From Noviherbaspirillum sp. UKPF54 (GTDB taxonomy: Bacteria > Pseudomonadota > Gammaproteobacteria > Burkholderiales > Burkholderiaceae_D): a stretch of DNA of 64,000 nucleotides. The stretch is taken from positions 1,054,001-1,118,000 of the forward strand of contig NZ_CP040128.1 in NCBI RefSeq assembly GCF_007874125.1, read 5' to 3'. This document shows positions 8,441 to 21,404 of the stretch, one piece after another. How positions within the stretch are numbered: position 1 is the stretch's first letter; the number at the start of each line of letters is the position of its first letter. The translations under genes and the position numbers were made by a program. The notes beneath the pieces were generated by a model that saw only the letters and a list, made by a program, of their open reading frames with translations, had not been told where the DNA came from and made no database searches.

Positions 8441-11400
8441 ATGGATAAATCGAAACCTTTCCTTCCCCGGATTTACTACCTGGACCCGGAACTTGCCGGT
8501 CCTGCAGCGGAATTGGAAGGGCTGCTTGAGCGATGCGCGGCGATGGGTTTCGATCATGTGATGACACCGCCGGCCTCGGACGAGGCGGTAAAAAGCCTGG
8601 CTAGCTCGTGCGCTCGAAGGCGGCTGCGGCTGCTGGTCGACCTGGACCCGGGCCGCATCGGCGCCGATGCGGCGTTGCTGGAGCGCCATGCTGACTGGTT
8701 CCTCGACGCCGGCGCGGATGACGAATTGCCCGATCCGCGCCGCGTGCCCCGCCGTGTCATAACCGGCGTCGCAACGCGGGCCATCCGCTACGAGCGTCCG
8801 GACGTGCTGGAACAGGTCGTCGCGTACTGGCGCGGCAAGGTGCAGTTACAGATCGCGGCTGGCGTGGCGGGTTTTCGATGCATCAATATCGCGCAACAGC
8901 CGCCGGCGCTGTGGCAGAACCTGATCGAATCCGTCAGGCGAACGCAGGAAGAGACGTGTTTTCTGGCCTGGACGCCGGGCTGCCCGCCGGCGCAGATCGA
9001 CGCGCTGGCCAGCTGCGGCTTCGACGCCACCTTTTCCTCGGGCGCGTGGTGGGACTTCCGCTCGCGCTGGCTGGCGGAGGAACAGTCCCGGCTGGCGCGC
9101 GTGGCGCCGCCGATCGCCTTTCCCGACAGCCCGGACGAGCCGGTGATTGCGCGCCTCACCGGCAACGAGGATGTGGCGGTGCGGCGGCAGATCTACCTGC
9201 GCGCGCTGGGGCTGGCGGCAGCCGCCGGCAACGGGATATTGGTGCCGATGGGGTTCGAATACGGCGCGTCGGGCCTGACGGCCGGCCTGATTGGCGCGCG
9301 GCCGGACTGGAACGCGGTGCGGCAGGGCGCGCCGTTCGATCTGGGCGATGACATTGCGCGGGCCAACGAATTCATCGCGTCGCTGGGCGCGGCCTTTCAC
9401 GGGCGCGCGCCGCGCATCCTGGGCGGCGCCGACACCGGCGCCGCCGTCCTGTTGCGCGAAGCGTCGCACGGCACGGCGCCGGGCGCCACGGCCAAGGCCT
9501 TGCTCGTCATCGCCAACGCCGATGCGAGGCGTTCCTGCGTGGTCAATGAAAGCCAGTTGCTGGAGCGCGCCGGCGGCTTCATCCGTTACGAGCAGCTGTG
9601 GCCGAAGGATGCCGCACAGGGCGAGGCGCGGCGCGCACATGAATCGCAGGACAAGCCGCTCGAACTTTTGCCCGGCGGTTTGCAGATGTTCATCGCGCAG
9701 CGGCTGGCGCCCATCCTGTGCGCGCCCGAGGGCGGCGAGCAGGCGGCGAGCGCTGCTGCGGCGGCCAAGTCCCCTCGCATCGCGATCGAAGCGGTGGCGC
9801 CCTCGGCGGACGGCGGAAAGTTCCCGGTCAAGCGCGTCGTCGGCGAGTCGGTCAGCATCGAAGCCGACGTGTTTGTCGACGGCCACGACAAGCTGGCAGT
9901 CGCGGTCCTGTGGCGCGCGGCGGACGAAGAAGCCTGGCATGAAACCCGGATGCATGCGACGGGCAACGACCGCTGGGCGGCATCATTGCCGCTCACGCGC
10001 ATCGGCCGCTACCTGTTCGCCGTGGAGGCCTGGCGCGACGTGTTTTCGACTTACCGCGACGAGCTGGAAAAGAAGACGGCGGCCGGCCTGAACGTGGCGG
10101 TCGAGCTGGAAGAAGGGCGGCTGCTGGTGGAGGCGGCGGCGCGCCATGCGCGCGACAAGGGCATGGCCGAGGTGGCGCAGGCGCTGGCTGCGATGGCCGG
10201 TTCGCTGGAGGCCGCGCCTGTCGTCGGAAATTCGGCCGGGAGTTCCGCCGGACAGGACGCCGGCGCATCGGCCAGGGACGCCGAGCGGGTCGCGGTGCTG
10301 CTGTCGGAGCCGATGGCGGAGGCGATGCGGCTGGCGGACGCCCGCCCGTTCGCGGTGCGCGGCGAGACGATGCGCATCGACGCCGAGCGCGGCGCGGCGC
10401 GCTATGCCAGCTGGTACGAACTGTTCCCGCGTTCGCAAAGCGGCGATCCCGCGCGGCACGGCACTTTCGCCGACGTGGAGAAGCGCCTGCCCGCGATCCA
10501 GGCGATGGGCTTCGACACGCTGTATTTCCCGCCCATCCATCCGATCGGCAAAAAGCACAGGAAAGGCCGCAACAACAGCCTGAGCGCCGGGCCGGACGAA
10601 CCGGGCAGCCCGTACGCGATCGGTTCCGAGGAGGGCGGGCACGATGCTCTGCATCCGCAGCTCGGGACGCTGGACGATTTCCGGCATCTGCGCGACGAGG
10701 CGGCCCGGCACGGGCTGGAGCTCGCGCTCGATTTCGCGATCCAGTGCTCGCCCGATCATCCCTGGCTGAAGGCGCATCCGGAATGGTTCGCCTGGCGCCC
10801 GGACGGCAGCATCCGCTATGCGGAAAACCCGCCCAAGAAATACCAGGACATCGTCAACGTCGACTTCTATGCCGAAGGCGCCATTCCCGGCCTGTGGATC
10901 GCGCTGCGCGACGCGGTGCTGTTCTGGGCTCAGGAGGGCGTGCGGGTATTCCGCGTCGATAATCCGCATACCAAGACGCTGCCGTTCTGGGAATGGATGA
11001 TCGCCGACATTCGCGGCCGCTACCCGGACACGATCTTCCTGTCGGAAGCGTTTACCCGGCCCAAGATGATGTACCGGCTGGCCAAGATCGGTTTTTCGCA
11101 GTCCTACACCTACTTCACCTGGCGCCACAGCAAGCAGGAATTCATCGATTACATGACCGAGCTGACGACCACGCCGGTGCGCGAATATTTCCGCCCGCAT
11201 TTCTTCGTCAACACGCCGGACATCAATCCATATTTCCTGCAGCGTTCCGGCCGCCCCGGCTTCTTGATCCGCGCCGCGCTGGCGACCATGCTGTCGGGCC
11301 TGTGGGGCATGTACAGCGGCTTCGAGCTGTGCGAGGGAACGCCGATTCCCGGCAAGGAAGAGTATCTGGACTCGGAAAAATACGAGATCCGCGCCTGGGA

Positions 11401-11815
11401 CTGGAACCGGCCGGGCAACATCATCGGCGAGATCACGCAGTTGAACCGTATCCGCGCCGAGAACCCGGCGCTGCAGACGCACCTGAACATCCGCTTCCTG
11501 CCTGCGTCGGACGACAACATCCTCTTCTTCATCAAGTCCACGCCGCCGGCCGGCAGCGGCGAACATCAAGGCAGCTGTTCGGGCGACAACGCGGTGCTGG
11601 TCGCGATCAACCTCGATCCGTTCGCCGCGCACGACACGACGCTGGAGCTGCCGCTGTGGGAGTTCGGCCTGCCGGACGACGGCACGCTCGAGGTGGAGGA
11701 CCTGGTCAACGGCGTGCACCTGTCCTGGCAGGGAAGGCGCCAGCAACTCAGGCTCGATCCGTTCATCTGCCCGTATGCGATCTGGCGGGTCAGGCAAAAG
11801 CAGGCAACAAAGTGA
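8441..11815 (+). CDS. glgE: GlgE maltosyltransferase with an extra N-terminal GH13-like domain
   Basis: Transfers maltosyl units from alpha-maltose 1-phosphate to alpha-1,4-glucan in the cytoplasm. The 1124-residue protein is much longer than actinobacterial GlgE (about 670). Residues 1 to about 430 form a degenerate alpha-amylase-like barrel with the usual strand order but without catalytic residues (GFRCINIA where a GFRxD motif is expected). After a low-complexity linker come the GlgE N-terminal domain and the GH13 barrel with nucleophile D840 in FRVDNPHTK and acid/base E869 in LSEAFTR. The 29-residue spacing equals that of D394/E423 in Streptomyces GlgE. The start is ATG 8441; the Shine-Dalgarno is weak (GGAT). 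The stop is seven bases before the treS fusion, which makes its substrate. Confidence 0.93.
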   Translation: MDKSKPFLPRIYYLDPELAGPAAELEGLLERCAAMGFDHVMTPPASDEAVKSLASSCARRRLRLLVDLDPGRIGADAALLERHADWFLDAGADDELPDPRRVPRRVITGVATRAIRYERPDVLEQVVAYWRGKVQLQIAAGVAGFRCINIAQQPPALWQNLIESVRRTQEETCFLAWTPGCPPAQIDALASCGFDATFSSGAWWDFRSRWLAEEQSRLARVAPPIAFPDSPDEPVIARLTGNEDVAVRRQIYLRALGLAAAAGNGILVPMGFEYGASGLTAGLIGARPDWNAVRQGAPFDLGDDIARANEFIASLGAAFHGRAPRILGGADTGAAVLLREASHGTAPGATAKALLVIANADARRSCVVNESQLLERAGGFIRYEQLWPKDAAQGEARRAHESQDKPLELLPGGLQMFIAQRLAPILCAPEGGEQAASAAAAAKSPRIAIEAVAPSADGGKFPVKRVVGESVSIEADVFVDGHDKLAVAVLWRAADEEAWHETRMHATGNDRWAASLPLTRIGRYLFAVEAWRDVFSTYRDELEKKTAAGLNVAVELEEGRLLVEAAARHARDKGMAEVAQALAAMAGSLEAAPVVGNSAGSSAGQDAGASARDAERVAVLLSEPMAEAMRLADARPFAVRGETMRIDAERGAARYASWYELFPRSQSGDPARHGTFADVEKRLPAIQAMGFDTLYFPPIHPIGKKHRKGRNNSLSAGPDEPGSPYAIGSEEGGHDALHPQLGTLDDFRHLRDEAARHGLELALDFAIQCSPDHPWLKAHPEWFAWRPDGSIRYAENPPKKYQDIVNVDFYAEGAIPGLWIALRDAVLFWAQEGVRVFRVDNPHTKTLPFWEWMIADIRGRYPDTIFLSEAFTRPKMMYRLAKIGFSQSYTYFTWRHSKQEFIDYMTELTTTPVREYFRPHFFVNTPDINPYFLQRSGRPGFLIRAALATMLSGLWGMYSGFELCEGTPIPGKEEYLDSEKYEIRAWDWNRPGNIIGEITQLNRIRAENPALQTHLNIRFLPASDDNILFFIKSTPPAGSGEHQGSCSGDNAVLVAINLDPFAAHDTTLELPLWEFGLPDDGTLEVEDLVNGVHLSWQGRRQQLRLDPFICPYAIWRVRQKQATK

Positions 11816-11822
11816 GCTCGAC

Positions 11823-15188
<3,366 letters not shown>

Positions 15189-15239
15189 CCCGATGACGTT
15201 CTTCGAAATCATCAAGCGTGTCAGAAAGAGAGTGATTGC

Positions 15240-17501
15240 ATGACCGAACTCACCGACGACTCAGTCGCACAAGCGACCGGGCTCGACCAGAGAACCGTCG
15301 ACGCGGTCCTGCACGGCCGCCTGGCGGACCCGTTCGCGCTGTTCGGGCCGCACCGGGTGGATGACCGCATCGTCGTTCGCACGTTCCAGCCCGGCGCGCT
15401 GGCGGTCGACGTGGTGGAACGCGTGGCGGGCAACGACGCCGGCGGCCGCCTGCTCGAATCGCTCTACAACGTCAGCCACGGCGGCCTGTTCGTCAGCGGC
15501 GCGCCGCTGCTGGCGCCGGACCAGGACTACCTGCTGCGCATCACCTGGCCGACCGCCGCCGGCGGCGAGCAGGTGCAGTACACGGAGGATCCTTACCGCT
15601 TCGGCCTGCTGCTGGGCGAGCTCGACATGCACCTGCTCCGCGAGGGAACGCACCGCGAGCTGGGCAACTGCCTGGGCGCCAACCCGATGACGATCGCCGG
15701 CGTGGCAGGCACCCGCTTCGCCGTGTGGGCGCCCAATGCGCGGCGCGTGTCGGTGGTGGGCGACTTCAACCAGTGGGACGGCCGGCGCCATCCGATGCGC
15801 CTGCGGCTGGAGGCCGGCGTGTGGGAATTGTTCATCCCGCGCCTGAAAAGCGGCGCGCGCTATCAGTACGAAATCGTCGGTGTCGACGGCAACGTGCTGC
15901 CGCTCAAGGCCGACCCGGTTGCGCGCGCCACCGAGCCGCCGCCGTCGACCGTGTCGGTGGTGGCGTCGGATCTGCCGTTCCGCTGGAGCGACGGCGACTG
16001 GATGGCCGGACGCGCCGCGCGCCACCATGCCGGCGCGCCGCTGTCGATCTACGAGGTGCACGCCGGCTCCTGGCTGCGCATCCTGGAGGAAGACGGCCGC
16101 AGCCTGAACTGGCACGAGCTGGGTGATCGCCTGATCCCGTACGCGCTGGGCATGGGTTTCACCCACGTCGAATTCCTGCCGATCATGGAACACCCGTTCG
16201 GCGGCTCCTGGGGCTACCAGCCGCTCGGGCTGTTCGCGCCCACCGCGCGCTTCGGTCCGCCCTCGGGCTTCGCTTCCTTCGTCGACCGCTGCCACGCCGC
16301 CGGGCTGGGCGTGATCCTGGACTGGGTGCCTGCGCACTTCCCGACCGATGCGCACGGCCTGGCGCGCTTCGACGGCACCGCGCTCTACGAGCACCAGGAC
16401 CCGCGCGAGGGCTTCCACCAGGACTGGAACACGCTGATCTACAACATGGGGCGCAATGAAGTCTGCGCCTTCCTGATCGCCAGCGCGCTGGAATGGCTGG
16501 AACGCTACCATGTCGACGGCCTGCGGGTGGACGCGGTCGCCTCCATGCTGTACCGCGACTACAGCCGCAAGCACGGCGAGTGGGTGCCGAATGTCTACGG
16601 CGGAAGGGAAAACCTGGAGGCGGTGGCTTTCCTGCGCAACCTGAACCAGGTCATCGCGGAACGTTGTCCCGGCGCAGTGATGATCGCGGAGGAGTCCACC
16701 GCCTGGCCCGGCGTGTCCACCCCGGTAGCGGAGGGCGGGCTGGGCTTCACCCACAAGTGGAACATGGGCTGGATGCACGACACGCTGCGCTACATGGCCT
16801 ACGACCCGCTGTATCGCCAGTACCATCACCACGATATGACCTTCGGGCTGATCTACGCGTTCTCGGAAAAGTTCGTGCTGCCGATCTCGCACGACGAGGT
16901 GGTGCACGGCAAGGGTTCGCTGCTCAACAAGATGCCGGGTGCCGACCTCGGCCAGCGGCTGGCCAACCTGCGCGCCTACCTCGGCTTCATGTGGGCGCAT
17001 CCGGGCAAGAAGCTCCTGTTCATGGGTTGCGAAATCGCGCAGCAGGCGGAGTGGAACCACGACACCTCGCCCGACTGGAGCCTGCTCGACAACCCGGCGC
17101 ATCGCGGCGTGCAGCGGCTGGTGCGCGACCTCAACCGCCTGTACGCCGCCGAGCCGGCCCTGCACCGCAAGGATGCCAGTCCGGAAGGATTCGCCTGGGT
17201 GATCGGCGACGACAACCACAACAGCGTGTTCGCCTTCCTGCGCAAGGGGGATGCGGGCGATGCCCCGCTGCTGGTGGTGCTGAACATGACGCCGGTGGCG
17301 CGCGAGGGCTACCGCGTCGGCGTGCCGGCGGGCGGCGCGTGGCGGGAAATCATGAACACCGATGCCGCTGCCTACGGCGGTGCCGGCATGGGGAACGGCG
17401 AGGCGATCCGCGCCGAGGACCAGCCGGCGCATGGCATGGCGCAGTCGCTGCGGCTGCGGCTGCCGCCGCTGGCGGCGCTGATCCTGAAGCCGGCGCGCTG
17501 A
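15240..17501 (+). CDS. glgB: 1,4-alpha-glucan branching enzyme
   Basis: GH13 branching enzyme that cuts an alpha-1,4 chain and rejoins it as an alpha-1,6 branch. The 753-residue protein has the long proteobacterial N1 domain (residues about 20-130), a CBM48 domain (about 150-245), the barrel with nucleophile D431 in [10 protein letters not shown] and acid/base E484 in [11 protein letters not shown] (53 apart, as D405/E458 in E. coli), and the [11 protein letters not shown] motif. The ATG at 15240 is preceded by AGAAAGAGAG. It follows the treS fusion after 51 bases and stops two bases before glgX copy 2, so it lies inside the operon. In the GlgE route it branches the glucan while GlgE lengthens it. 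Confidence 0.96.
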   Translation: MTELTDDSVAQATGLDQRTVDAVLHGRLADPFALFGPHRVDDRIVVRTFQPGALAVDVVERVAGNDAGGRLLESLYNVSHGGLFVSGAPLLAPDQDYLLRITWPTAAGGEQVQYTEDPYRFGLLLGELDMHLLREGTHRELGNCLGANPMTIAGVAGTRFAVWAPNARRVSVVGDFNQWDGRRHPMRLRLEAGVWELFIPRLKSGARYQYEIVGVDGNVLPLKADPVARATEPPPSTVSVVASDLPFRWSDGDWMAGRAARHHAGAPLSIYEVHAGSWLRILEEDGRSLNWHELGDRLIPYALGMGFTHVEFLPIMEHPFGGSWGYQPLGLFAPTARFGPPSGFASFVDRCHAAGLGVILDWVPAHFPTDAHGLARFDGTALYEHQDPREGFHQDWNTLIYNMGRNEVCAFLIASALEWLERYHVDGLRVDAVASMLYRDYSRKHGEWVPNVYGGRENLEAVAFLRNLNQVIAERCPGAVMIAEESTAWPGVSTPVAEGGLGFTHKWNMGWMHDTLRYMAYDPLYRQYHHHDMTFGLIYAFSEKFVLPISHDEVVHGKGSLLNKMPGADLGQRLANLRAYLGFMWAHPGKKLLFMGCEIAQQAEWNHDTSPDWSLLDNPAHRGVQRLVRDLNRLYAAEPALHRKDASPEGFAWVIGDDNHNSVFAFLRKGDAGDAPLLVVLNMTPVAREGYRVGVPAGGAWREIMNTDAAAYGGAGMGNGEAIRAEDQPAHGMAQSLRLRLPPLAALILKPAR

Positions 17502-17503
17502 GA

Positions 17504-19627
17504 ATGGCGGCCCTGCACCTGCCTTTAGCCTCCATCCAGCCGGGCTTGCCATATCCGCTGGGCGCGACCTATGACGGCGCAGGCACCAATTTCGCGGTGT
17601 TTTCCGCGCACGCGGAAAAGATCGAGCTGTGCTTCTTCGACGCGACCGGGCGGCATGAGCTGGCGCGCTGCGCGCTGCCGGAATGCACCAACGAAGTGTG
17701 GCACGGCTACCTGCCGGGCGTGCATGCCGGCGCGCTGTACGGCTACCGCGCCTACGGCCCGTACCAGCCGGAGCAGGGGCACCGCTTCAATCCGAACAAG
17801 CTGCTGCTCGACCCCTATGCCAGGCAGCTCTTCGGGCAGGTGCGCTGGACCGACACCCTGTACGGCTACCGCATCCACTCGCCGCGCGCCGACCTGTCGT
17901 TCGACCATCGCGACAGCGCGCCATCCATGCCCAAGGGCGTGGTCGCCGACGCCACCTTCGACTGGCACGGCGACGCGCCGCCCCGGGTGCCGTGGGAAAG
18001 GACCGTGATCTACGAAACCCACGTGCGCGGCATGACGCTGCGCGCGCAGCGCGTGCCGCCCGGCGAGCGCGGCAGCTTCGCCGGGCTGGCCAATCCCTGG
18101 GTGATCGACTACCTCGTCAAGCTCGGCATCACCGCCGTCGAGCTGCTGCCGGTGCATGCCATCCTGCAGGACCGGCGCCTCCTGTCGAGCGGGCTGGCCA
18201 ATTACTGGGGCTACAACACGCTGTCCTTTTTCTGTCCCGAACCGCGCTACCTGTCGGGCGGCTCGCCCGACGAAATGCGCCACGCGGTGCGCCAGCTGCA
18301 CGCCGCCGGCATCGAGGTCATCCTCGACGTGGTCTACAACCACACCTGCGAGGAAAGCGAGCTCGGTCCCACCATTTCGCTGCGCGGGCTGGACAACGCC
18401 AGCTACTACCGGCTGCAGGACAACAACCTGCGGCACAACGTCAACGACACCGGCTGCGGCAATACCCTGAACATGTCGCATCCGCGCGTGATCCAGCTGG
18501 TGATGGATTCGCTGCGCTACTGGGTGCGGGAGTTCCATGTCGACGGCTTCCGCTTCGACCTGGGCGCCACGCTCGGGCGCGAGCATCACGGCTTCGACCC
18601 CGGCTCCGGCTTTTTCGACGCGCTGCTGCAGGACCCTGTTCTGGCGGGCGTCAAGCTGATTTCCGAACCGTGGGACCTGGGTCCCGGCGGCTACCAGGTC
18701 GGCAACCATCCGCCCGGACTGGCCGAATGGAACGACCGCTTCCGCGACGACGTGCGCAGCTTCTGGCGCGGCGACCCCGGCATGCGCGGCGCGGTCGCCA
18801 GCCGCCTGCTCGGCTCGGCCGACCTGTTCAACCACCACCGCCGCCGCTCCTGGGCCTCGGTCAACTTCGTCACCGCGCATGACGGATTCACGCTGCAGGA
18901 CCTGGTCAGCTACAACCACAAGCACAACGAGGCCAACCTCGAGGAAAACCGCGACGGCAACAACGAAAACCGCAGCTGCAACTGGGGCGAGGAGGGGCCG
19001 ACCGATTCCGCGAAGGTGGTCGCCACGCGCGAGAAGGTCAAGCGCGCCATGCTGATGACGTTGCTGCTCGCCAACGGCACGCCGATGCTGCTGGGCGGCG
19101 ACGAATTCGGTCGCAGCCAGAACGGCAACAACAATCCGTATTGCCAGGATACCGAGATTTCCTGGTTCGACTGGAGCCTGCCCGACACCGAGGCCGGGCG
19201 CGCGCTGCTCGATTTCACGCGCCGCTGCATCGCGCTGCGGCGCGAACTGCCCACGCTGTGCAGCACGCGCTTCCTGAAGTCGCGTTCCAGGACGCCGCAG
19301 CACCTGCCAGACATCAGCTGGTTCGACGAGACCGGAGAACAGATGACGCCGGAGCGTTGGAACTTCGCGGAAGGGCGCCTGCTGGGATTGCGCCGCGCCG
19401 CCGCTCATCCGCAGGCCGGCACGGTGTCGGCGTCGCTGCTGCTGCTCAACGCCTTTTCCGAAGATCGCGAGTTCGTCCTGCCGCAACCGGAATTGCCGTG
19501 GAAAGTCTTGCTCGACGCTGCCGAGCCACCGCACGGAAGCGGGCGCGGCCGCGCCGTGCAGCACAACAGGATCAAGGTGTCCGCGCACAGCGCACTACTA
19601 CTGGTAGCCGATCATGTCAGCATTTAA
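17504..19627 (+). CDS. glgX: Glycogen debranching enzyme GlgX/TreX, copy 2
   Basis: A 707-residue GH13 debranching enzyme with the same layout as copy 1: CBM48-like N terminus, nucleophile D352 in GFRFDLGA, LISEPWDLG, TAHDGFTLQD and a C-terminal beta domain. The ATG at 17504 is two bases after the glgB stop. The frame stays open far upstream through glgB, but that part is out of frame with glgB and is not coding. The 3' end overlaps treZ by 14 bases. Its place beside treZ, malQ and treY suggests the TreX role of supplying linear maltodextrins to TreY. Copies 1 and 2 look like a duplication within the locus. Confidence 0.93.
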   Translation: MAALHLPLASIQPGLPYPLGATYDGAGTNFAVFSAHAEKIELCFFDATGRHELARCALPECTNEVWHGYLPGVHAGALYGYRAYGPYQPEQGHRFNPNKLLLDPYARQLFGQVRWTDTLYGYRIHSPRADLSFDHRDSAPSMPKGVVADATFDWHGDAPPRVPWERTVIYETHVRGMTLRAQRVPPGERGSFAGLANPWVIDYLVKLGITAVELLPVHAILQDRRLLSSGLANYWGYNTLSFFCPEPRYLSGGSPDEMRHAVRQLHAAGIEVILDVVYNHTCEESELGPTISLRGLDNASYYRLQDNNLRHNVNDTGCGNTLNMSHPRVIQLVMDSLRYWVREFHVDGFRFDLGATLGREHHGFDPGSGFFDALLQDPVLAGVKLISEPWDLGPGGYQVGNHPPGLAEWNDRFRDDVRSFWRGDPGMRGAVASRLLGSADLFNHHRRRSWASVNFVTAHDGFTLQDLVSYNHKHNEANLEENRDGNNENRSCNWGEEGPTDSAKVVATREKVKRAMLMTLLLANGTPMLLGGDEFGRSQNGNNNPYCQDTEISWFDWSLPDTEAGRALLDFTRRCIALRRELPTLCSTRFLKSRSRTPQHLPDISWFDETGEQMTPERWNFAEGRLLGLRRAAAHPQAGTVSASLLLLNAFSEDREFVLPQPELPWKVLLDAAEPPHGSGRGRAVQHNRIKVSAHSALLLVADHVSI

Positions 19628-21404
19628 TCCCACTTGCGGCGCGCAACTGGTCGCGCCCGACCGCACCCGCTTTCGCCTGTGGGCGCCCGACAAGGAACAG
19701 GTCAGCGTCGAGATCGACGGCATGGCGGCGCTGCCGATGAAGCGGCTCGACGGCGGCTGGTTCGAGGCGGAAGCCGCCTGCGGGGCGGGAGCGCGTTACC
19801 GCTACCGGGTGGACGCCGGTCTCGCGGTGCCCGATCCCGCGTCGCGCGCCCAGGCCGGCGACGTGCATGACGCCAGCATCGTGTGCGATCCCGGCTGCTA
19901 TCAATGGAAAAACACCGACTGGAACGGCCGGCCCTGGCACGAGACCGTCCTGTACGAGCTGCATGTGGGCGCGCTGGGAGGATTCGAAGGCGTCATGCGG
20001 CAGCTGCCCGCGCTGGCGGACACCGGCATCACTGCCGTCGAGCTGATGCCGGTCGCCGATTTCCCGGGGCCGCGCAACTGGGGCTACGACGGCGTGCTGC
20101 CGTATGCGCCGGACGCGGCCTACGGTACGCCCAACCAGCTCAAGGCATTGATCGACGCCGCGCACGGGCTCGGCATGATGGTTTTCCTGGACGTGGTGTA
20201 CAACCATTTCGGCCCGGACGGCAATTACCTCGGCGCCTATGCCTCGTCCTTCTTCCGCGACGACGTCCGTACGCCATGGGGGCAGGCGATCGATTTCCGG
20301 CGGCGCGAGGTGCGCGATTTTTTCACCGAGAACGCGCTCTACTGGCTGCATGAGTTCCGTTTCGACGGCCTGCGCTTCGATGCGGTGCATGCCATCAGTG
20401 AAAAGGGCTGCCTGGAGGAACTGGCGCACCGGGTGCGCGCCAGCGTGCCGCCGCATCGCCACGTGCACCTGGTGCTGGAAAACGACGACAACAGCGCGCG
20501 CCTGCTGCAGCGTTCGCCGTCGCGGATGTTCGACGCCCAGTGGAACGACGACCTGCACCACATCATGCATGTAATGCTGACCGGGGAGCGCGAGGGCTAT
20601 TACGCGGGCTACGTCGACCAGCCGGCTGAAAAGCTGGCGCGCGGGCTGTCCGAAGGCTTCATTTACCAGGGCGAGGCCGCGCTTCATGCAGGCGGGCCCT
20701 TGCGCGGCGAGCCGAGCGCGCACCTGCCGCCCACGTCCTTCGTGTTCTTCCTGCAGAACCACGACCAGGTCGGCAACCGCGCCTTCGGCGAGCGCCTCTC
20801 CACGCTGGCCGGTCCGCACGCGCTGCGCGCGGCCGTCGCGCTCTTGCTGCTGTCGCCGCAGATCCCGCTTTTGTTCATGGGCGAGGAATACGGCGCGACC
20901 CAGCCTTTCCTGTATTTCACCAGCCACCTGGGGCCGGAACTGGCCGAAGCCGTGCGCAGCGGGCGGCGCCAGGAATTCACGCGCTTTTCCGCCTTCTCCG
21001 ACCCGGCGCGGCGCGAACTGATTCCGGATCCGAACGCCGAGCAAACCTTTCTCGACTCGATCCCGAAGCCCGACGCCGAAGTCGCGCTTGCCTGGCGCGA
21101 CTGGATCAAGAGCCTGCTCGAGATCCGGCGCACGCACATCGTCCCGCGGTTGCACGGGGCGCGCGCACTCGGGGCGGAAGTCATCGGCCGGTCGGCGGTG
21201 AAGGCGCGCTGGCGCATGGCGGACGGCAAGGCGCTGATGGTCGCCATCAATCTCGGCGCGGCACCGGTTCCCATCAGCTATCGCCGGCTGGCCGACGGTC
21301 AGGGCGGGACGATTCTTTTTGCAACCGGAGGCGTGGAGAACGCGGTGCCCAGCGACGAACTGCCGTCGAACGCCTTCATCGCGGTTCTGGAGGCTGCGGC
21401 ATGA
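19614..21404 (+). CDS. treZ: Malto-oligosyltrehalose trehalohydrolase
   Basis: Releases trehalose from the end of maltooligosyltrehalose made by TreY. The 596-residue GH13 protein has an N-terminal beta-sandwich (residues 1-95, beginning GAQLVAPDRTRFRLWAPD), the barrel with nucleophile D256 in FDGLRFDAVHA and acid/base E289 in LVLENDDN, and FLQNHDQVGNRA. The start lies 14 bases inside the end of glgX copy 2 and the stop overlaps malQ by ATGA, so translation is probably coupled through the run. No signal peptide. Identity is clear from the WAPD start and the LENDDN form, which separate TreZ from GlgB. Confidence 0.95.
   Translation: MSAFNPTCGAQLVAPDRTRFRLWAPDKEQVSVEIDGMAALPMKRLDGGWFEAEAACGAGARYRYRVDAGLAVPDPASRAQAGDVHDASIVCDPGCYQWKNTDWNGRPWHETVLYELHVGALGGFEGVMRQLPALADTGITAVELMPVADFPGPRNWGYDGVLPYAPDAAYGTPNQLKALIDAAHGLGMMVFLDVVYNHFGPDGNYLGAYASSFFRDDVRTPWGQAIDFRRREVRDFFTENALYWLHEFRFDGLRFDAVHAISEKGCLEELAHRVRASVPPHRHVHLVLENDDNSARLLQRSPSRMFDAQWNDDLHHIMHVMLTGEREGYYAGYVDQPAEKLARGLSEGFIYQGEAALHAGGPLRGEPSAHLPPTSFVFFLQNHDQVGNRAFGERLSTLAGPHALRAAVALLLLSPQIPLLFMGEEYGATQPFLYFTSHLGPELAEAVRSGRRQEFTRFSAFSDPARRELIPDPNAEQTFLDSIPKPDAEVALAWRDWIKSLLEIRRTHIVPRLHGARALGAEVIGRSAVKARWRMADGKALMVAINLGAAPVPISYRRLADGQGGTILFATGGVENAVPSDELPSNAFIAVLEAAA

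Noticed and set aside
16493..17503. Upstream extension of glgX copy 2 through glgB
   Set aside because: It is out of frame with glgB, which has clear GH13 motifs there. The ATG at 17504 gives the normal GlgX N terminus.
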